Positions 39,737 through 48,850 of a DNA stretch of 64,000 nt are shown here, one piece after another. The number at the start of each line of letters is the position of its first letter. The first letter of the stretch is position 1. The position numbers and the translations under genes were made by a program. The stretch is from contig NZ_JADMVE010000005.1 of the NCBI RefSeq assembly GCF_015547515.1, positions 248,001 through 312,000 on the forward strand. The letters run 5' to 3'. This DNA is from Eubacterium sp. 1001713B170207_170306_E7. Lineage in GTDB: Bacteria; Bacillota; Clostridia; Eubacteriales; Eubacteriaceae. The notes under the pieces are model-generated. The model had not been told where the DNA came from. It searched no databases and saw only the letters and a list, made by a program, of their open reading frames with translations.

Positions 39737-41065
39737 TCAGCCGCTGGTTTGAGCCGCTTTCTTTTTAAAGACAATGGACAGCAGAATGCCCAAACAGATG
39801 CCAATGGCGGCAGGAATGAGCCAGCCCAGACCAATGCTGTAAAGTGGAATTTTTGATGTCAGCCCGGTAATCCACGGAATAACCAGGTTTTTCTGATCCA
39901 GCGCGTAGATCACGCTGATCACGCCAGTGAACAAAATGGCCGTAGGATAGACCCGGGAAAAGCCGCTGATCCATTTTTGCAGGAAAGCCAGAAGAATCAG
40001 CACAATGGCCACCGGATAAAGGCAGTTGAGCACCGGAATGGAAACTTCCAAAATCTTGTTCAGCCCGGCGTTGGAAATTACCATACTGATAAAGGCAAAG
40101 AAGACGGCCCATTGTTTATAAGAAAATCTCGGGACAATACCGCTGAAGTACTCGCTGTAGCAGCTGATCAGCCCAACGCAGGTGTTCAGACAGGCAATGA
40201 GGAAGATCAGTGCCAGAATGATGATCCCGGCCTGTCCGAAAAGATGCATGACAATCTGCGTCAGCGTCTGAGCACCGTTGGCGGTAGCACCAAAGCTGCC
40301 GCCGGACAAAGCGCCGACATGGGTCAGGGCGGCATAAACCACCAGCAGAAGGCCGCCGGCAATCCAGCCGGCCTTGATGGTTTCGCGCACAACCAGCCTG
40401 TCCTCACCGATACCGAAAGCCCGGATGTTCAGAGCGATGATGATGCCAAAGTTAAGCGCCGCAATGGTATCCATGGTCTGATAGCCGTCCAGAAATCCCT
40501 GAACAAAGGCGTTGGAGGCGTAGCTGCCCGTGGCAGCGCCATAGCGGCCGGGCGGAAAAACCACGCAGGCGGCAAAAATAATAAAGATCAGGGCCAGCAG
40601 GCAGGGCGTCAGCTTTTTGCCGAGCCGGTCAGTGAGCTTATCCGGCTTGAGGGCCAGCAGCAGCGCCGCGGCAAAAAAGACAAGGGAGTAAACCAGCAGG
40701 ACCGCACCGCCGCCGCTGTTTTCGGGCAAAAACGGCAGCACTGCCATTTCAAAGGAGGTGCTGGCCGTACGCGGAATGGCAAGGCAGGGGCCGATGGACA
40801 GATAAATTAAAAAGGTGAAAACTGCCGCGAAAGCAGGGTGTACCCGTCCGGCCAGAGCTCCCAGCCCGCCGGATTTTGCCACGGCCGCAACCCCCAGAAT
40901 CGGCAGTCCGATGGCACTGAGGGCAAAGCCCGCAAAGGCGAGCCAGGTCAGGCTTCCGGCCTGTTCACCCAGAAAAGGCGGAAAAATCAGATTGCCCGCG
41001 CCAAAAAACATCGAGAAAAGCGTGATCCCGATGAGAAAAGTATTTTTTCGTGATAATTTCTCCAT
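39737..41065 (-). CDS. brnQ: Branched-chain amino acid carrier, BrnQ/LIVCS family
   Basis: A 442-residue carrier with about 12 membrane helices. The N-terminus LFSMFFGAGNLIFPP is the family signature, followed by LSAIGLPILGV, and IACLNTCVGLISCYSEYF in the middle. These transporters import leucine, isoleucine and valine with Na+ or H+. An upstream in-frame ATG at 41098 exists, but GGAGA lies 8 bases before the ATG at 41065 (MEKLSRKNTF), so the shorter form is preferred. It is divergent from the phosphorylase-like gene. Regulation is not visible; no Leu T-box is seen. Confidence 0.92.
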   Translation of the reverse strand: MEKLSRKNTFLIGITLFSMFFGAGNLIFPPFLGEQAGSLTWLAFAGFALSAIGLPILGVAAVAKSGGLGALAGRVHPAFAAVFTFLIYLSIGPCLAIPRTASTSFEMAVLPFLPENSGGGAVLLVYSLVFFAAALLLALKPDKLTDRLGKKLTPCLLALIFIIFAACVVFPPGRYGAATGSYASNAFVQGFLDGYQTMDTIAALNFGIIIALNIRAFGIGEDRLVVRETIKAGWIAGGLLLVVYAALTHVGALSGGSFGATANGAQTLTQIVMHLFGQAGIIILALIFLIACLNTCVGLISCYSEYFSGIVPRFSYKQWAVFFAFISMVISNAGLNKILEVSIPVLNCLYPVAIVLILLAFLQKWISGFSRVYPTAILFTGVISVIYALDQKNLVIPWITGLTSKIPLYSIGLGWLIPAAIGICLGILLSIVFKKKAAQTSG

Positions 41066-41159
41066 AACATCTCCTGTAAATACAATCAATAGGTGCATTA
41101 TAGCATAAAATTAAAGGAAATAGTTGTATCATGGCAAGTATACATTGAAGGAGAGCGTT

Positions 41160-41969
41160 ATGGAATTTAAAGATTTGATATTTGGATTGGAGCGCTTTGG
41201 CTCGTCGCCTGCTGAAGCCTGTAAAGGTATCCTGGGTGTAAATCCCGATGAGATTGAAGAAAAGGTTATTCTGGCACCTTGGTGGGAGCCGGAAATTTTT
41301 GATGACTTTGATGAAGTTCAACTGGTGAATGCTTCGGAGTCGCAGGCAGTCAAGGTGTGGACGGTTCAACGATCAGGTATGCGTGCAACCTTTATTAAAA
41401 CCGGTATAGGCGCTCCCGTTTTAATGGATGCTGTGCTGGCTTTGGGAATCAGCCCATGCCGTCAAGTGGTTTTTGTTGGTTCTGCCGGAGCTTTAGACGA
41501 ATCAATCAGTATCGGCGATATTGTTATTCCAGAGTATTCGCTTTGTGGTGACGGCGCGAGCCGTTATCTGGCAGGAAGGACATTACAGGAAGATATTTTT
41601 CTGGATAAAGCCATCCCGACTCCGCGGCTGACTCAGAAGCTGAAAAATTCGGCTGAAAGAATATGTGCAGCAGAGCGAGTGAACCTTTACTGCGGACAAA
41701 TTTACAGTGTAGATACAATTTTTGCACAGTTTGCTTATATCGACGAAATTATCGGGCTTGGCTGTAATATGATTGAGATGGAGACGGCAGCGGCGTTTCA
41801 GGCAGCAGCGGTGGCACAGGTTGAAATTACTGCGATGCTCAGCGTTTCGGATAATATTGTACAGAAAAAGTCTTTAATAAGCGGTCGGGGTGAAGACGAG
41901 ATCGCTCGAAGGAAATGTATCCGAAGGCGCGTGTTTCCTAAAATAATTTGGGATACTTTTACAGATTGA
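41160..41969 (+). CDS. Nucleoside phosphorylase (PNP/UDP-1 family) protein
   Basis: A 269-residue protein of the purine/uridine phosphorylase fold: KTGIGAPVLMDAVLALG, VFVGSAGALDESISIGDIVI, and IEMETAAAFQAA, the last two being the ribose and base contacts of the family. It probably cleaves a nucleoside with phosphate or an adenosylhomocysteine-like compound; the substrate is unresolved. An earlier frame opens at 41124, but AAGGAGAG lies just before ATG 41160. The C-terminus is Arg/Lys-rich. The next gene is 16 bases downstream and may be co-transcribed. Confidence 0.85.
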   Translation: MEFKDLIFGLERFGSSPAEACKGILGVNPDEIEEKVILAPWWEPEIFDDFDEVQLVNASESQAVKVWTVQRSGMRATFIKTGIGAPVLMDAVLALGISPCRQVVFVGSAGALDESISIGDIVIPEYSLCGDGASRYLAGRTLQEDIFLDKAIPTPRLTQKLKNSAERICAAERVNLYCGQIYSVDTIFAQFAYIDEIIGLGCNMIEMETAAAFQAAAVAQVEITAMLSVSDNIVQKKSLISGRGEDEIARRKCIRRRVFPKIIWDTFTD

Positions 41970-41985
41970 TAAAGAAAGGAAAAAC

Positions 41986-42459
41986 ATGAAATTATTATTC
42001 AAGCAACGGCTGTTCTCATGGTTTGACAGCTATGATATTTATGACGAGGCAGGCGAAACGGTTTTTACGGTTAAGGGCCGCCTGTCATGGGGACACTGCC
42101 TTGAGATTTACGACCGCTTCGGCGAGCATGTGGGAACTGTCAAAGAAGAAGTGCTTACGCTGCTGCCGCGGTTTGCGTTGTACCAGGATGGACGTGAAAT
42201 TGGAGAAATTCAGAAAAAATTCACCTTCTTCAGGCCAGCTTTCACCCTTAACTGCAACGACTGGCGTGTGGAGGGCGATCTCTTTGAGTGGGAATACGAG
42301 GTGCTTGACAGCCGGGGACGTATGGTCATGCAGGCGTCTAAGCAGCTGTTTAATTTTACCGATACCTATGTGCTCGACATCGCAGATCCGCAGGATATGC
42401 TGCTGTCTTTAATGATCGTGCTGGCCATTGACGCGGCCAAATGCTCGCAGAGAGACTGA
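41986..42459 (+). CDS. LURP-one/Tubby-like (LOR) family protein
   Basis: A 157-residue all-beta protein with the LURP-one-related pattern: KQRLFSWFDSYDIYDEAGE, FTVKGRLSWGHCLEIYD, EVLTLLPRFALYQDG, KFTFFRPAFTL, then DWRVEGDLFEWEYEVLD. Similar YxjI-type proteins are common in Firmicutes and have unknown function; the fold resembles phospholipid scramblases and Tubby. AGGAAA lies before the ATG. It abuts the convergent MerR gene directly: its TGA ends at 42459 and the MerR coding end begins at 42460. Confidence 0.88.
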   Translation: MKLLFKQRLFSWFDSYDIYDEAGETVFTVKGRLSWGHCLEIYDRFGEHVGTVKEEVLTLLPRFALYQDGREIGEIQKKFTFFRPAFTLNCNDWRVEGDLFEWEYEVLDSRGRMVMQASKQLFNFTDTYVLDIADPQDMLLSLMIVLAIDAAKCSQRD

Positions 42460-42810
42460 TCATTTTAACATCTCCTCGTAAAGCCCGATCTTGGCATCGA
42501 GGTTTTCGAGATATTCATCCCATCGACGACGCTGCGCCTCGACGTATTCACGGTGTTTTCTCAGAATTTCCAGGCGATGGGCGGCAGTATGACCGCCCTC
42601 GTAGCGCAGGTCGGCGTAAACTTTAATATCCTTTAGCAGCATACCGGTATCCTTCAGGCGTTTGATGAAGCGCACCCATTCAATATCTTTTTTTGTGTAA
42701 AAACGGCGGCCCTGTCCATCCCGCGGAACCCGGATAAGGCCCTTTTTTTCGTAGAAACGCAGGGTATGCTCGCCGATACCTGTCTTTTTGGTCAGTTCAC
42801 CGATGGTCAT
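42460..42810 (-). CDS. MerR-family transcriptional regulator
   Basis: A 116-residue MerR protein. The N-terminus MTIGELTKKTGIGEHTLRFYEKKGLI is the winged helix, followed by FIKRLKDTGMLLKDIKVYADL and a coiled-coil dimer helix to the end; there is no cysteine-rich metal site, so it is not a metal sensor. It is the type that drives expression of a neighbouring enzyme under oxidative or drug stress. The divergent promoter at 42834-42864 has a 19-bp spacer with a dyad, characteristic of MerR activation, and points at the carboxymuconolactone-decarboxylase-like gene. Confidence 0.95.
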   Translation of the reverse strand: MTIGELTKKTGIGEHTLRFYEKKGLIRVPRDGQGRRFYTKKDIEWVRFIKRLKDTGMLLKDIKVYADLRYEGGHTAAHRLEILRKHREYVEAQRRRWDEYLENLDAKIGLYEEMLK

Positions 42811-42833
42811 TTTTAAGACTCCTTATCTTCTGC

Positions 42834-42864
42834 TTGACTTTGACTATAGTCTAAGGACTACACT
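42834..42864 (+). promoter_or_regulatory. MerR-type promoter with 19-bp spacer and dyad
   Basis: TTGACT (42834-42839), a 19-base spacer and TACACT (42859-42864). The spacer holds TAGTC (42847-42851) and GACTA (42856-42860, reaching into the -10). An over-long spacer with a central dyad is the hallmark of MerR-regulated promoters. Confidence 0.85.
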
Positions 42865-42896
42865 TTTATTATAAAAGAAACAGGAGGTAAGATCAA

Positions 42897-43280
42897 ATGA
42901 ATGACAAACGGTTTGAAAAAGGATTGGAAATGCTGCGGCGAATTGACGGCGGTGCGGGTGAGGCTGTGGTAGAGTCGCTGAAGGATATCGCGCCGGATCT
43001 GGGGCGTTATATTGTGGAGTTTGCCTTTGGGGATATTTACCCCAGGGCGGGGCTTTCACTGGAGGAGCGGGAGATCATCACCATTGCCAGCCTGCTGACT
43101 GCGGGCGGCTGTGAACCCCAGCTTAAGGTTCACATTAACGGTGCCTTAAACGTGGGGCTTTCCCCGGAAAAAATCATCGAGGTTTTTATCCAGTGCATTC
43201 CCTACGTGGGTTTTCCGAGGGTGTTAAACGCGGTGGCAGCAGCGCGGCAGGTTTTTGATGCGCGTGGGATGAGGGCCTGA
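42897..43280 (+). CDS. Carboxymuconolactone decarboxylase (AhpD-like) family protein
   Basis: A 127-residue all-helical protein of the CMD/AhpD family. The active region LLTAGGCEPQLKVHINGALNVG keeps the family Cys and His (CxxxxxxH), but only one cysteine, so a peroxiredoxin-reducing AhpD CxxC is absent; it is more like YurZ/gamma-CMD proteins. A role in detoxification is plausible because the neighbouring MerR regulator controls the promoter. AGGAGG lies upstream of the ATG. Confidence 0.92.
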   Translation: MNDKRFEKGLEMLRRIDGGAGEAVVESLKDIAPDLGRYIVEFAFGDIYPRAGLSLEEREIITIASLLTAGGCEPQLKVHINGALNVGLSPEKIIEVFIQCIPYVGFPRVLNAVAAARQVFDARGMRA

Positions 43281-43293
43281 GAAAAGCCTGCGC

Positions 43294-43322
43294 TTGACAG
43301 GGAACGCTAAATGGCATATAGT
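43294..43322 (+). promoter_or_regulatory. Promoter of the two-component/ABC operon
   Basis: TTGACA (43294-43299), 17 bases, TATAGT (43317-43322), 37 bases before the response-regulator ATG. Confidence 0.8.
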
Positions 43323-43358
43323 GAATGAAAAAAACAAAGCTGTAAAAAGGAGGCTGCC

Positions 43359-44078
43359 ATGGAAAGCGTTTATGACAAAAGAATTTTGCTGGTCGACGAT
43401 GAGCCGGACATCACGGAGCTGGTAGAGACAGCGCTGAGAAAGGAAGGCTTCCGGTGCATTGACAAGGCCTTTACGGGAAGCGAGGCCCTGGCCGCCTGTG
43501 AAAATAACGCGCCGGACGTGGTGATTCTCGACATCATGCTGCCGGATATGGACGGGATCCAGGTCTGCCGCACGATCCGGGGATTTTCCTATTGTCCGGT
43601 GCTGTTTTTATCGGCCAGGAACGATGATGTGGATAAAATACTCGGGCTCAGCAGCGGCGGGGATGACTACATTACCAAGCCCTTCAGCCCAAAGGAACTG
43701 GTTTTCCGTGTCAAGGCCCAGCTGCGGCGGCTGGAATACAATCAAACAGCGGATAAGGCAGCGGGCCGCCGCATTTGCGCCGGCGGGCTGGAGATTGACG
43801 TGGACGGCAGCCGGGTTTACCAGCATGGACGGGAGCTTGAGCTGACCGCCCGGGAGTTTGGCATTCTTTTATATCTGGCTGAAAACGCGGGGAAAATCAT
43901 CAGTAAAGAGCGGCTTTACGAGCAGGTCTGGGGCGAGCTGAGTGCCGTGTGTGACAATACCATCATGGTTCATATCCGCCATCTCCGTGAAAAGGTCGAG
44001 GCAGATCCGTCAAGGCCAACGCTTATTCTGACTGTCAAGGGTCTGGGCTACCGGCTGGCATCAGGGACAGGCCAATGA
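43359..44078 (+). CDS. OmpR-family response regulator
   Basis: A 239-residue response regulator. Receiver domain (1-120) with acidic pair LVDDEPDI, phosphorylated Asp in VVILDIMLPDMDG, Thr/Ser region LFLSARND and Lys in YITKPFSPKEL; then a winged-helix DNA-binding domain with LELTAREFGILLYLAENAGKIISKE and RLREKVE-like helix. AAAAAGGAGG precedes the ATG. Its stop overlaps the kinase start by 4 bases, so the pair is coupled, and the ABC permease/ATPase genes downstream are probable targets or partners. Confidence 0.95.
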   Translation: MESVYDKRILLVDDEPDITELVETALRKEGFRCIDKAFTGSEALAACENNAPDVVILDIMLPDMDGIQVCRTIRGFSYCPVLFLSARNDDVDKILGLSSGGDDYITKPFSPKELVFRVKAQLRRLEYNQTADKAAGRRICAGGLEIDVDGSRVYQHGRELELTAREFGILLYLAENAGKIISKERLYEQVWGELSAVCDNTIMVHIRHLREKVEADPSRPTLILTVKGLGYRLASGTGQ

Positions 44079-45472
44079 GGCACTCTGGCTATAAGTCCGC
44101 CTTTCATATTTACGGATTGTTTCTGGCGCTTATGGTGCTCGTTCTGGCAGCGGGCGCGGGCATGGTGGTTTATGCGGTTACAGTTCGGAAGCCAGACGGG
44201 GAAATTGTACGGAGTGACTGGGCGGCTGAGTTTGCCGGGGCCTTTTCAGAAGAGATCAGCTTTGCGGAAGGGGAGCCGGTAATTACCCAAAAAGGGCTTG
44301 AAGCGCTTAAGGATAACGGCCTGTGGCTCCAGATTCTGGACAGCAGCGGTCACGTGGTCAAAAGCGCGTTTGTGCCGGAAGGACAACCGGAGGACTATTC
44401 GCCGGATGAGCTGCTCGGCGTGTTGGAGAGCCAGGAAAACGGAGCTGTTTTTTCCGGCATATCGGAGAGCGGCGGCCAGCGCTGGACCTATCTCATCGGT
44501 TTTCCTCTGGATATTGCCAGGATTACCATGAACGTCAACGCCGGGCGCTTCGTTTCAGGAAAAGCCTATGTGCTGTTCGGCGCGGGCGCGGTGCTTCTTC
44601 TGACGGCCGGTCTTGGACTGGCCTACGGCTTCGCTGTAACACGCAGGCTTTCAAAAATGACCAGGGCGGTGGCTGAAATCGCCGGGCACCGGTATACGCC
44701 GGTTCGGGAAAAGGGGGCCTTTCAGGATGTGTACGCCAGTTTAAACACACTGGATGAGGTTCTTCAGACAGCAGAGGCAGACCGCCAAAAAGATGAGCGG
44801 ATGAGAAAGGAATGGATCGCCAACATTACCCATGACCTCAAAACGCCGTTGTCACCCATACGGGGATATGCTGAGCTGCTGGCCGCTTCAGATGGTACGC
44901 CGGACAGCGCCGGGCTTCAGGAATACAGTGCCGTCATTTTAAAAAACACCGCCTATGCCGAGGCGCTCATCAATGATCTGAAGCTCACCTATCAGCTTGA
45001 AAACGGCATGGTGCCGCTTGATCTGCAGTCGCTGGAGATTGTGCGGTTTGTGCGGGAGCTTGTCATCGACTGCCTGAATGATCCCCGCCATGACGGACGG
45101 CTCCTCGCTTTCGAGGCTGAGGGCAGTCAGCTTTTGAGCTTTGATGCGGGGCTTATGAAGCGCGCCCTCAATAACCTGCTCATCAACACGCTTCTGTACA
45201 GCGGCGGAGACGTAAAGGCCGGAATAAAGCTTATGACAGGGGAGCCCTGCCAGATCAGTATCTGGGATGAGGGCCCGGGAATGTCCGGCGAGCAGCAGGA
45301 ACACCTTTTTGACCGTTACTACCGCGGCGCCGCGTCGGGCACAGAAAGCGGCGGCACCGGCCTTGGCATGGCCATTGCCCGGGAGATCATTTTGCTGCAC
45401 GGCGGAAGCATTGAAGTGGACAGCCACCCGGGACAGGGCACAGTGTTCAGGATCACGCTGCCCTCAAATTAA
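44075..45472 (+). CDS. Membrane sensor histidine kinase
   Basis: A 465-residue kinase: two membrane helices (about residues 13-35 and 168-190) with an external sensor of about 130 residues, a HAMP-like stretch, HisKA box NITHDLKTPLSPIRGYAELL, N-box NNLLINTLLYSGG, DEGPGMS and GTGLGMAIAREII. The partner is the OmpR regulator overlapping by 4 bases. Together with the FtsX-type exporter it looks like an antimicrobial-peptide or cell-envelope-stress module (inference). A terminator follows, so the ABC genes may be only partly co-transcribed. Confidence 0.94.
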   Translation: MRHSGYKSAFHIYGLFLALMVLVLAAGAGMVVYAVTVRKPDGEIVRSDWAAEFAGAFSEEISFAEGEPVITQKGLEALKDNGLWLQILDSSGHVVKSAFVPEGQPEDYSPDELLGVLESQENGAVFSGISESGGQRWTYLIGFPLDIARITMNVNAGRFVSGKAYVLFGAGAVLLLTAGLGLAYGFAVTRRLSKMTRAVAEIAGHRYTPVREKGAFQDVYASLNTLDEVLQTAEADRQKDERMRKEWIANITHDLKTPLSPIRGYAELLAASDGTPDSAGLQEYSAVILKNTAYAEALINDLKLTYQLENGMVPLDLQSLEIVRFVRELVIDCLNDPRHDGRLLAFEAEGSQLLSFDAGLMKRALNNLLINTLLYSGGDVKAGIKLMTGEPCQISIWDEGPGMSGEQQEHLFDRYYRGAASGTESGGTGLGMAIAREIILLHGGSIEVDSHPGQGTVFRITLPSN

Positions 45473-45507
45473 GGTTAAAATAAGCTTTTCTGAAAGCAGG
45501 CATAAGG

Positions 45508-45545
45508 CCGGCGGTTTATTCTTTGAATAAGCCGCCGGTTTTTTC
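45508..45545 (+). terminator. Terminator between kinase and ABC genes
   Basis: Fourteen-base arms CCGGCGGTTTATTC (45508-45521) and GAATAAGCCGCCGG (45525-45538), one G-U, followed by TTTTTT. Confidence 0.85.
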
Positions 45546-45577
45546 GTGCGGCAAAATTGAGGAAAGCAGGTGAGCTT

Positions 45578-48076
45578 TTGAAAATCATATTCAGGTATAT
45601 TTTAAACAATGTCCGGGAGCGAAAGCTGCGGACAGCCGTAATGCTGCTGTCCATTGTGCTTTCATGCGTGCTTCTCTTTGTATCACTGTGCATTGGCGAT
45701 TCCTATGAGGCCGCCCAGCGCAAGATGGCAAGGGGCATGGCCGGAAGCGCAGCCGTGGCGGTATCAGCCAATCCGGATCAGGATGGCGGTGCGGTGAGCA
45801 TCGCGCTGTCCGCGGTTCCGGAGCTGCCGGAGATTGGCTGCGCAGTGGGAATACTCGAAGCAAAAGGGCTTTACAATGAGGAGGGCTATTATGAAAATTT
45901 TGATTTACTGGCCGCGGATCCAGAGAAGCTGTCTGTGATCAATGAGCCTCGGCTGGTAAGCGGTGAGACACTCAGGCCCCTTGGGAAAAATGGAATTGTC
46001 CTGCCGGAGAAATTCACCTCGAAATATGGAATAAGGGCAGGTGACACCTTCAGCCTTGAGATCGGCGGAGAGAAAAGAGCCTTTGAGGTCGCGGCTGTCG
46101 CAGCCTATGACACGGTATTTTTACGGAACACACGCGGCTTTAACGCCCTCGTGTCAGAGGAAAGCCTGAGGAACCTGAGCGGAGCTGCGGCGGGCTACAG
46201 CCGGATACTGGTGTCCCCCGCAGAGGGCGTATCAGCGGACCAGCTGTCCCTCGCGCTCTCCGCGGCCCTGTCCGATACACCGTATAAAGTTGAAAAGACC
46301 TACAATGAAGCGCAGGTCCAGGCCGACGCCCGGCAAAAATCCATGCCCTTTTTCCTGATCAGCTTCTTTTCTCTGGTTATGAGCGTGTTTATCATTTTCA
46401 GCAGTTATCAGGTCATCACTCTGGAGCGGCTTCCGGTGATTGGAACCTTCAGAAGCATTGGCGCTACAAGACGGGCCGTCACAGGGATACTGCTGATGGA
46501 AAGCCTGGTTTACGGCGTGGTGAGTGTAATCCTTGCGATTCCGGCGGGGGTGGCCGTGTTAGGGCTGCTGCTCAGAGGACTGGGCGATTCGCTTTCCCAG
46601 GGAATTGCCATTCCCATGCTGGTATCGCCAGTGAATATTCTCCTGTCGTGGGCTGTGGCGGTGCTGGTATCGCTGCTCAGCGCGTACATTCCGGTACGCC
46701 GGGCCAGCGGGCTGCCAGTCAAAGAGGTGGTGCTCGGCAGGGTGGAACAAAAACGGGTATCCACCCGGACAAGGATGGCTTCTGGCGCCGCGGTGCTGCT
46801 TGCCTCGGCTGCCGCGCCGCGCTTGCTGCCTGTTTCGGATAACGGACTGCTGCTTGTCGGAGGATTTTCCCTGCTTGGGATTCTCGTCGGAGCTATATTG
46901 ATGATTCCGTCAGTCGCGGACGGGAGCGCCTGGATTATGGAACGGCTGTACAGCCGCTTCTTTGGAAATGAGGGAATGCTGGCGGCCCGAAACCTGCGGA
47001 AAAACCATAATGTCCACCAGAATATCACACTGCTCTTTATCAGTCTGTCGGCAGTCATTGCCATCAGCGTGGTGGGAAGCTTTGTGAACCAGTATATCAG
47101 CGATGTGTTCCGCGGCGCAGCCCTTGACGGCTTCGCTGACGCGCGGATGACGCCGGAATTTGTACAGCAGGTGCGGGAGCTTGACGGCGTTCGGCAGGTT
47201 ATGCCCCTGTATGTCATGAACGGAGCGGTCGAAGGCGGCGGTATTCTCTTTGACCGTGTGGAGGCAGTGGCGGATCTGGAGCAGTATAACGTCATGATGG
47301 CTGTCCAATATTCCGATGAGGCAGATGAGAAGGCCGCGCTTTCTGCTTTTGGACAGGGGCGGTCTGTCCTTTTGAATGTCGACGCCATGAAGCAGCGCGG
47401 ACTCAGCGTTGGTGATACCATTGAGCTGTCAATGGACGGCAGGGCTTTTCATTACAGGGTGATTGGCAGCATTCAATCCCGGGCAGATGACGCTCAGGCA
47501 GTGATTCCGGCGTCCTGCGCCATATCGGATTTCGGACAGTCACAATACGGTTTTCTGGCCTATACTGCCGATGATCCTGACGCGGCGATGATCCGCATCC
47601 GTGATCTTTTTGGCGAAAAAGAAAACTGGAGCCGGACCGTTGAGGAATTTAACCAGGACGCTGCGGGTGTGGTGGGCGCTTTTCTGTCACCCATGCACAA
47701 ACTCACGTATTTTATTCTGTTTCTGGCCGCTGTGGGCATCGTCAACAACCTGCTCATTAACTATCTGCAAAGACGCCGGACCAGTGCCATGTACAAATCT
47801 GTGGGCATGAGCAATGGACAGAACATTAAAATGACGTTATTGGAAGGATTTTCCTCTGGACTTACCGGCGCGGTAATCGGTGTGCTGGTCTCATGGCTGT
47901 TAATCCAGACCATCTTTCTGGCGGCCGGTCCGCAAATCGCCATGACCCCGACTCTGGATATATGGATTTTTCTGGCCGCGGGAGGAGCCGGAATTTTCAT
48001 CAACCTGGCCGGAGCGGTAGTTCCGGTGATCAAAGGCTCGAAGATGAAGCTGGTGGAAGAAATTAAATGTGAGTAA
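45578..48076 (+). CDS. FtsX-family ABC transporter permease
   Basis: An 832-residue permease with two FtsX repeats. Each starts with a lone helix and then a large extracellular domain and three or four helices (e.g. SFFSLVMSVFIIFSSYQVI and FLAAVGIVNNLLINYL). Signature RLPVIGTFRSIGATRR is typical of MacB/FtsX-like permeases. Start is the TTG at 45578, since AGGTGAGC lies immediately before it and the frame upstream has no other ribosome binding site. It partners the ATPase downstream. Substrate could be peptide, lipoprotein or none (mechanotransmission); unknown. Confidence 0.9.
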   Translation: MKIIFRYILNNVRERKLRTAVMLLSIVLSCVLLFVSLCIGDSYEAAQRKMARGMAGSAAVAVSANPDQDGGAVSIALSAVPELPEIGCAVGILEAKGLYNEEGYYENFDLLAADPEKLSVINEPRLVSGETLRPLGKNGIVLPEKFTSKYGIRAGDTFSLEIGGEKRAFEVAAVAAYDTVFLRNTRGFNALVSEESLRNLSGAAAGYSRILVSPAEGVSADQLSLALSAALSDTPYKVEKTYNEAQVQADARQKSMPFFLISFFSLVMSVFIIFSSYQVITLERLPVIGTFRSIGATRRAVTGILLMESLVYGVVSVILAIPAGVAVLGLLLRGLGDSLSQGIAIPMLVSPVNILLSWAVAVLVSLLSAYIPVRRASGLPVKEVVLGRVEQKRVSTRTRMASGAAVLLASAAAPRLLPVSDNGLLLVGGFSLLGILVGAILMIPSVADGSAWIMERLYSRFFGNEGMLAARNLRKNHNVHQNITLLFISLSAVIAISVVGSFVNQYISDVFRGAALDGFADARMTPEFVQQVRELDGVRQVMPLYVMNGAVEGGGILFDRVEAVADLEQYNVMMAVQYSDEADEKAALSAFGQGRSVLLNVDAMKQRGLSVGDTIELSMDGRAFHYRVIGSIQSRADDAQAVIPASCAISDFGQSQYGFLAYTADDPDAAMIRIRDLFGEKENWSRTVEEFNQDAAGVVGAFLSPMHKLTYFILFLAAVGIVNNLLINYLQRRRTSAMYKSVGMSNGQNIKMTLLEGFSSGLTGAVIGVLVSWLLIQTIFLAAGPQIAMTPTLDIWIFLAAGGAGIFINLAGAVVPVIKGSKMKLVEEIKCE

Positions 48077-48086
48077 AGGAGAAAAA

Positions 48087-48794
48087 ATGAAGCATACGAA
48101 GAAAACAGCGGTGGAAGCCCGCCATGTCATTAAAGATTACCAGATGGGAGAAGTATCGGCTTCGGTTCTGAAAGATATTTCCCTGGAAATATTTCGGGGC
48201 GAATTTGTAGCCATCATGGGACCGTCAGGCTCTGGAAAAAGTACCCTGCTCTATATTTTAGGAGGACTTGATGCGCCGACCTCGGGCAGTGTTATCCTGC
48301 AGGGACAGGATATCTCACGGTGGGACGACAGGCGGAAAAGCCTGATGCGCCGCCGGGATATCGGCTTTGTTTTTCAGTTTTACAATCTGATACCAAACCT
48401 GACGGTTGAGGAAAATATCCTGCTGCCCGTGCTGCTGGACGGCAAAAGCCGCCGTGCTCTGCAGCCCCGCCTCGAGGATCTGCTGGAAATTGTGGGGCTT
48501 ACAGACCGGAGGAAGCACACACCGCGCGAACTTTCCGGCGGCCAGCAGCAGCGTGTTGCCATTGCCCGCGCTCTGGTCAATGACCCGGAGATTCTTTTTG
48601 CTGATGAGCCCACCGGAAATCTCGACAGCAAGACCGGCGGAGAGATCATGACGCTGTTACAGCGTATTAACCGCGAAAGCGGTGTAACCATTCTCATGGT
48701 CACACACTCCGCCGAATCCGCCGAGTGCGGCAGCCGCACCGTGGTGGTAAAGGACGGGCGTATTGTCCGAATGCAAGATAGGGGCTTTTTTTAA
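48087..48794 (+). CDS. ABC transporter ATPase, LolD/MacB type
   Basis: A 235-residue ATPase: Walker A GPSGSGKST, Q-loop FVFQFYNL, signature ELSGGQQQRVAIARALV, Walker B EILFADEPTGNLDSK, H-loop VTHSAE. The closeness to MacB/LolD/BceA matches its FtsX-type partner, encoded 10 bases upstream. A longer frame starts at 48069, but AAAGGAG lies between, so ATG 48087 is the start. Together with the two-component genes it forms a four-gene unit. Confidence 0.94.
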   Translation: MKHTKKTAVEARHVIKDYQMGEVSASVLKDISLEIFRGEFVAIMGPSGSGKSTLLYILGGLDAPTSGSVILQGQDISRWDDRRKSLMRRRDIGFVFQFYNLIPNLTVEENILLPVLLDGKSRRALQPRLEDLLEIVGLTDRRKHTPRELSGGQQQRVAIARALVNDPEILFADEPTGNLDSKTGGEIMTLLQRINRESGVTILMVTHSAESAECGSRTVVVKDGRIVRMQDRGFF

Positions 48795-48850
48795 AAAGTA
48801 AAGGCCGATATAATTGAGAAAGAAAATGATTTGAACGGAGGATTGACAAT

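Noticed and set aside
39977-40810. 277-residue frame opposite brnQ
   Set aside because: It is rich in Gln, Gly and Asn with no motif, an antisense reading of a hydrophobic transporter gene.
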